From Acanthornis magna (lineage: Eukaryota; Chordata; Aves; Passeriformes; Acanthizidae), in assembly GCA_036785705.1 (NCBI GenBank), contig JAWUZG010000056.1, forward strand, positions 18,358,501 to 18,422,500: a stretch of 64,000 nucleotides of DNA, given 5' to 3'. Made by a program: the position numbers and the translations under genes. Under the pieces are notes generated by a model. That model did not search any database. It had not been told where the DNA came from and saw nothing but the letters and a program-made list of their open reading frames with translations. This document shows, in pieces, positions 63,201-64,000 of the stretch; the stretch's first letter is position 1; the number at the start of each line of letters is the position of its first letter.

Positions 63201-63831
63201 GAAAAGCTTCCATGGACCAGGGACAGATTCCATGGGTCAGGGACAGATTCCGTGGATCAGGGACAGATTCCATGGGTCAGGGACAGATTCCATGGGTCAG
63301 GGACAGCTTCCGTGGATCAGGAAAAGCTTCCATGGATCAGGAAAAGCTTCCATGGATCAGGGACAACTTCCATGGATCAGGAAAAGCTTCCATAGACCAG
63401 GGAGAACTTCCATAGTGCAGGAACAGCTTCCATAGATCAGAAACAGCTTTCATGGATCAGGGACAGCTTCCATAAACCAGGAACACCTTCCATAAACCAG
63501 GAATAACTTCCACAGATCAGGGATGCCCTCCATAGACCAGGGACAGCTTCCATGGACCAGGAAAAGCTTCCATAGATCAGGGACAACTTCCATAGATCAG
63601 GGACACCTTCCACGGATCAGGGACACCTCCCGCCATGCCGGGCTGCTCCAAAGGCTCTTCCCGCAGATCCTGATCTGGAACCTGGACAACGGCGAGCCGG
63701 TGAAGATGATCGACTGCCACACGGATGTGATCCTGTGCCTGTCCTTCAACTCCGACGGGAGCCTCCTGGCCACCACCTGCAAGGACAAGAAGCTGCGCGT
63801 GGTGGAGCCGCGCTCCGGAAGGGTCCTCCAG
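35947..63831 (+). CDS. CORO2B: Coronin-2B, 5' part of gene (incomplete at right edge)
   Basis: Actin-associated type II coronin. Coding exons: 35947-35961 (inferred first exon), 52204-52404, 61337-61453, 62792-62941, 63667-63831. An optional 5' exon at 45818-45875 offers an alternative start. All later exons are multiples of three (phase 0) with GT-AG borders. With the short first exon the window holds 216 of about 480 residues. Visible: N-terminal coronin segment SWRPQYRSSKFRNVYGK, then WD40 units starting at CGHQGNVLDIKWNP, YGHSRRVGIVEWHP and DCHTDVILCLSF, with SEDTSVRIWEI and GYDYKILIWNL strands. It matches CORO2B better than CORO2A (for example NVHDNHFCAVN...TESAGGGSF and EDTSVRIWEIPEGGLKRN). 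The remaining propeller, the C-terminal extension and the coiled coil are outside the window. Confidence 0.97.
36225..36530. repeat. Degenerate CpG-rich repeat (gaaccgcgcatccccgagc)
   Basis: About 17 units of 15-22 bp sharing 'cgcatcccc' or 'gagcatcccc'. At the start of CORO2B intron 1, extending the CpG-rich zone. Confidence 0.88.
36700..37345. repeat. 41-bp minisatellite in CORO2B intron 1
   Basis: About 15-16 units of 38-41 bp: 'cccccaaatccatcccggag' then 'cagccccgggtgggtgcgga'. Variants are gcagcatcggg and gggagggtggag. Stop-free in several frames. Confidence 0.97.
37985..38190. repeat. CCAATCCCAATCCCTG minisatellite
   Basis: Mixed 6-bp (aatccc) and ~15-bp (tgccaatcccaatccc) units in CORO2B intron 1. 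Confidence 0.93.
38405..38505. repeat. Three-copy ~31-bp tandem repeat (ggaatgggggattttcctg)
   Basis: Units share 'ggaatgggggattttcctgt' and 'tagttttcag'. In CORO2B intron 1. Confidence 0.9.
38510..40420. other. CORO2B intron 1 segment without recognisable features
   Basis: About 1.9 kb of GC-rich sequence. Open frames in both strands lack splice context and family resemblance. Confidence 0.5.
40425..40612 (+). repeat. CR1 LINE 3' region, truncated
   Basis: Sense CR1: 'gggacaggacacagggaat', 'gaaggaattcctggctggga', 'ttcccagagaagatgtggct'. It breaks off before the usual terminal end, shortly before the CCCTT array. Confidence 0.85.
40655..40830. repeat. (CCCTT)n polypyrimidine array
   Basis: About 20 perfect CCCTT units followed by CCCAAACCTT variants. 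Pure pyrimidine strand over about 100 bp. In CORO2B intron 1. Confidence 0.96.
41080..41480. promoter_or_regulatory. Internal CpG-island candidate in CORO2B intron 1
   Basis: CpG-dense stretch not made of tandem units, with a CCTTTGTTC word near 41317. It could be an alternative first-exon promoter feeding the 45818 exon, or an unmethylated enhancer. No exon boundary assigned. Confidence 0.35.
41990..42105 (+). repeat. CR1 LINE 3' end
   Basis: Sense CR1 end: 'atggggcttggagcagcctg', 'gtgtccctgcccatggaatg', 'acccaaaccattccatgatt'. In CORO2B intron 1. Confidence 0.9.
42110..42378. repeat. 82-bp tandem repeat, about three copies
   Basis: Unit contains 'gagccgtggatttccccctg', 'gaatgccaccggagttaatc' and 'ccagcatcctccggatcctg'. 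Starts at the end of the CR1 copy to its left. Confidence 0.93.
42385..44795. other. CORO2B intron 1 segment, no gene supported
   Basis: CpG-rich around 42900-43320, otherwise unremarkable. No exon with recognisable product was seen. Confidence 0.5.
44800..45138. repeat. 22-bp minisatellite (ccatccctttcccaaattcc ag)
   Basis: About 15 units of 22 bp with ccagacatccc, cctgccatctc and tctccc variants. In CORO2B intron 1, 680 bp before the alternative 5' exon. Confidence 0.97.
45460..45605 (-). repeat. CR1 LINE 3' region
   Basis: Antisense CR1: 'aagctccaagccccatcccg', 'gcagctgcagcttccctggg', 'ctgtgccagggcctccccgc', then 'gaagaattccttcccaa'. Confidence 0.85.
45818..45875 (+). CDS. CORO2B: CORO2B alternative 5' exon (MRDKSDVLGSKRGL)
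   Basis: A 58-nt exon candidate with a strong pyrimidine-rich acceptor (ttttttccctctctgcgcag) and donor CTG|GTGAGT. Its ATG at 45834 opens MRDKSDVLGSKRGL, which joins in phase 0 to the ATG TCA TGG of exon 2. Coding part is 45834-45875. It would replace the MLVPE start. If it follows the first exon instead, the MLVPE frame reaches TGA inside this exon (58 nt is not a multiple of three). Transcript evidence is needed to confirm use. Confidence 0.55.
46065..46566. repeat. 31-bp minisatellite (ggccaggctggatcaggaat tccagcccc)
   Basis: About 16 highly regular 31-bp units with atcagg/attggg and catgg/cgggg/cgcgg variants. It starts about 190 bp after the alternative 5' exon of CORO2B. Confidence 0.97.
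47050..47140. repeat. 20-bp tandem repeat (agctccttcccagggatccc)
   Basis: Five near-perfect units in CORO2B intron 1. Confidence 0.95.
48005..48185. repeat. Imperfect ~57-bp tandem repeat, three copies
   Basis: Units share 'ttcccggttttccaggcatt' and 'gctgttcccag', the first copy being more diverged. In CORO2B intron 1. Confidence 0.8.
49010..49108. repeat. 20-bp tandem repeat (ttcccacttcccgatcctcc)
   Basis: Five units, a largely polypyrimidine strand. In CORO2B intron 1. Confidence 0.92.
50575..50700 (-). repeat. CR1 LINE 3' end
   Basis: Antisense CR1: 'tcctggaatggtttggacgg', 'tgggcacctcccgctgtccc', 'aggctgctccaagccccgtc'. Confidence 0.88.
50930..51368. repeat. 37-bp minisatellite (ggatcagctgaggatccttg)
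   Basis: About 11-12 units of 37 bp: the quoted 20 bp followed by ggatccatggtccacca. Regular in the middle, decayed at both ends. In CORO2B intron 1. Confidence 0.97.
51725..52203. repeat. Tandem triplication (161-175 bp) ending at CORO2B exon 2 acceptor
   Basis: Three diverged copies, each starting near 'ggaatgttcac' (51729, 51930, 52083) and holding 'gatcggggccatcctgatgc', a 'ttttttgggaatgctga' block and a CAG. The CAGs fall at 51865-51867, 52040-52042 and 52201-52203; the last is the splice acceptor in use. Confidence 0.85.
52204..52404 (+). CDS. CORO2B: CORO2B exon 2 (N-terminal coronin segment)
   Basis: 67 codons, MSWRPQYRSSKFRNVYGKAA... to ...FLVIPLEQ, phase 0 at both ends. It covers the conserved basic N-terminus and first propeller strands (HDNHFCAVN, ESAGGGSFLVIP). 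Acceptor CCCGCAG|ATG, donor GAGCAG|GTCAGG. Its own first codon is an ATG, so it could also act as a start. Confidence 0.97.
52410..53745. repeat. ~76-bp minisatellite with higher-order structure, starting at exon 2 donor
   Basis: About 17 units sharing 'gggaatgggatt', 'gagccatcccaaagtgtcc' and 'ccctgctggttttcctgggg'. The stretch from 52571 recurs from 53030 with very few changes, an offset of about 459 bp (six units). Begins five bases inside CORO2B intron 2. Confidence 0.97.
53970..54060 (+). repeat. CR1 LINE fragment
   Basis: Sense CR1 internal 3' segment: 'tcaggatggatgttaggaaa', 'aaattcctcatccagagggt', 'ggtggggcactgggacagct'. Confidence 0.88.
54405..54510 (+). repeat. CR1 LINE fragment
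   Basis: Sense CR1: 'cccggagaagctgtggctgc', 'tgttcaaggcccttcggaca', 'gctcggagcagccggggata'. It may be the displaced continuation of the 53970-54060 piece, separated by about 340 bp. Confidence 0.82.
54515..55245. other. CORO2B intron 2 segment, nothing recognised
   Basis: GC-rich unique sequence with no exon or repeat family that I can name. Confidence 0.5.
55245..55375. promoter_or_regulatory. AT-rich homeodomain-type cluster in CORO2B intron 2
   Basis: About 130 bp holding TTAATCAATT, CCAATTAATTGGG (13-bp palindromic core), ATAATTAGCACC and CTAATGAAGG. It stands out from the surrounding GC-rich DNA and is not a simple repeat. Candidate conserved element by motif content only. Confidence 0.3.
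55700..55830 (-). repeat. CR1 LINE 3' end
   Basis: Antisense CR1: 'gaatcctggaatggtttggg', 'catgggcagggacacctccc', 'gccatcccagggtgctccga'. Confidence 0.9.
56284..57195. repeat. 22/23-bp minisatellite of mixed unit types
   Basis: About 40 units: ggatttgggattgg followed by atagcagct (type A), acagggct (B) or acaaggat (C), plus rare types. An ordered B-A-B-A-C-A block occurs twice in a row near 56399-56665. In CORO2B intron 2. Confidence 0.97.
57495..57562. repeat. Poly-A/(AAAAAAG)n purine tract
   Basis: About 17 A followed by six AAAAAAG-like units; pure purine on the plus strand. Confidence 0.93.
57659..57727. repeat. Second A-rich purine tract (AAAG/AAAAG units)
   Basis: Purine-only run about 100 bp from the preceding one, with AAAGAAAGAAA units. 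Confidence 0.93.
57930..58190. promoter_or_regulatory. AT-rich candidate regulatory element in CORO2B intron 2
   Basis: Contains CCTTTTGTCTTTTTAATTAG and CAATTAATCC around 57955-57985, and ATCTTTAATTTAGG near 58155. Not a simple repeat. Function is inferred from motif composition only. Confidence 0.25.
58395..58625 (+). repeat. CR1 LINE 3' region
   Basis: Sense CR1: 'gggaatggctcagggagctg', 'gggggaaaggaggatcaggg' and 'gagggaacggcctcagctcc', the conserved order upstream of the terminal CR1 segment. The end itself is lost. Confidence 0.85.
58735..60645. other. CORO2B intron 2 segment, no gene
   Basis: About 1.9 kb. A less GC-rich, non-repetitive stretch at 59750-60110 includes GAGGTCACGGCAATGCCAG and ATATTAATTCATG words, but nothing can be assigned. 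No exon supported. Confidence 0.45.
60652..61215. repeat. 20/21-bp minisatellite (aaatgccaaatttgggaggg)
   Basis: About 27 units with aaatcccaaatttggg, aagtgccaaatttggg and aaacgcc variants. It ends about 120 bp before the CORO2B exon 3 acceptor. Confidence 0.97.
61337..61453 (+). CDS. CORO2B: CORO2B exon 3 (first WD40 unit)
   Basis: 39 codons: TGRIEPNYPKVCGHQGNVLD then IKWNPFIENIIASCSEDTS, phase 0 at both ends. CGHQGNVLDIKWNP is the GH strand of a WD40 repeat. Acceptor TTCCAG|ACC, donor TCG|GTGAGC. Confidence 0.97.
61675..61965 (+). repeat. CR1 LINE 3' end, relatively long copy
   Basis: Sense CR1 with 'gctcagcctggagaaaatcc', 'tatcggaacagcccagggag', 'gtttggagtccccatcccgg', 'ggatgtggcactcggagctc' and 'ctcttttccagcctcagtga'. 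It belongs to the same subfamily type as the 5935 copy. In CORO2B intron 3. Confidence 0.9.
62212..62268. repeat. Short ttcccagagaaga repeat
   Basis: About five imperfect units of 12-14 bp in CORO2B intron 3. Confidence 0.85.
62318..62612. repeat. Minisatellite (gggaattcaggatgaggatttcaggatacgg)
   Basis: Five to six units of 45-63 bp sharing 'aattcaggatgaggatttca' and 'ggatacggaaacactccatg', with internal deletions. Ends 180 bp before CORO2B exon 4. Confidence 0.93.
62792..62941 (+). CDS. CORO2B: CORO2B exon 4 (WD40)
   Basis: 50 codons: VRIWEIPEGGLKRNMTEAVL... to ...LLSAGYDYK, phase 0 at both ends. RIWEI closes the previous blade, and GHSRRVGIVEWHPTTNN opens the next. Acceptor GTTGCAG|GTG, donor AAG|GTGGGA. 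Confidence 0.97.
63025..63110 (-). repeat. CR1 LINE 3' end, left part of a split copy
   Basis: Antisense CR1: 'atgggttggggtgggaggag', 'cactcatctcattccgtgcc', then ttccatgggtcagggaca, where the 20-bp array begins. Confidence 0.8.
63092..63632. repeat. 20-bp minisatellite (ccatgggtcagggacagatt)
   Basis: About 27 units of about 20 bp with variants ccatggatcaggaaaagctt, ccatagatcagggacaactt and ccataaaccaggaacacctt. It lies between two halves of one CR1 copy and ends 35 bp before the CORO2B exon 5 acceptor. Confidence 0.97.
63612..63658 (-). repeat. CR1 LINE 3' end, right part of a split copy
   Basis: 'gatcagggacacctcccgcc' and 'atgccgggctgctccaaagg' continue the antisense CR1 interrupted at about 63110. 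Confidence 0.75.
63667..63831 (+). CDS. CORO2B: CORO2B exon 5 (WD40)
   Basis: 55 codons: ILIWNLDNGEPVKMIDCHTD... to ...LRVVEPRSGRVLQ, phase 0 at both ends. ILIWNL closes one blade; CHTDVILCLSFNSDGSLLAT and CKDKKLRVVEP form the next. Acceptor CCCGCAG|ATC, donor CAG|GTGCCG. The next exon lies beyond the window. Confidence 0.97.
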
Positions 63832-64000
63832 GTGCCGTGGGATGGGGGGGTCGGAATGGGATTTTAGGGATGAATCCTATGGAATGTGTGAAAACATCCC
63901 CAAGGTGCTGTGGGTCCTCGCGGTGGGAGGTTTTCCAGGCGTTGGGATCCAATTCCCGGCCTGGTTGTGGAGAAGATGGGAAGAGCTTGGCAGGAGCAGC

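Noticed and set aside
52204..63831. CORO2A or a type I coronin
   Set aside because: The sequence fits CORO2B at diagnostic places (KNVHDNHFCAVN, TGRIEPNYPKVCGHQG, EDTSVRIWEIPEGGLKRN), whereas CORO2A has different residues there as I recall it.

Overview
This window looks like a bird genome, probably a passerine-type microchromosome. Two vertebrate multi-exon genes can be recognised by protein similarity. CR1 LINE 3' ends in their avian form are scattered on both strands. The noncoding DNA is GC-rich, CpG-island rich and extremely dense in tandem arrays. The two genes, ITGA11 (minus strand) and CORO2B (plus strand), stand divergently as they do at human 15q23. That supports a conserved amniote block, equivalent to chicken chromosome 10 as I recall it. 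Placement as a bird is an inference from CR1 words and compactness, not from a search.

Layout. (1) 58-24692, minus strand: the first 14 coding exons of ITGA11 (integrin alpha-11), running right to left. They start with the signal peptide at 24692 and stop at the end of a beta-propeller exon at 58. The 14 exons sum to 1779 nt (593 codons) with every splice phase consistent. The distal half of the protein lies beyond the left edge. (2) 24693-35946: an intergenic space of about 11 kb between the two start codons. It holds the ITGA11 CpG island, six larger tandem arrays (22-bp polypurine, 40-bp, 32-bp, 27-bp, ATCC and CpG-rich 20-bp), CR1 fragments and one homeodomain/octamer-like cluster. No protein gene is supported there. 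(3) 35947-63831, plus strand: the 5' part of CORO2B. It has a tiny first coding exon in a strong CpG island, an optional alternative 5' exon at 45818-45875, and four well-conserved exons (52204-63831) for the N-terminal segment and first WD40 repeats. The rest of the propeller and the coiled coil lie beyond the right edge.

Function. ITGA11 pairs with integrin beta-1 as a fibrillar-collagen receptor of mesenchymal cells; its inserted I domain (exons 6-9) carries the metal-site residues seen here. CORO2B is an actin-associated WD40 coronin (type II), mostly neuronal in mammals. The genes do not form a pathway; their link is positional.

The main oddity is noncoding. Nearly every intron carries minisatellites, several within 5-35 bp of a splice site. 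CORO2B exon 2 is enclosed by arrays on both sides, and its 3' splice site lies in the last unit of a tandem triplication. One CORO2B array appears to have grown from inside a CR1 copy. Most long open frames in the window are repeat arrays without stops, not genes.
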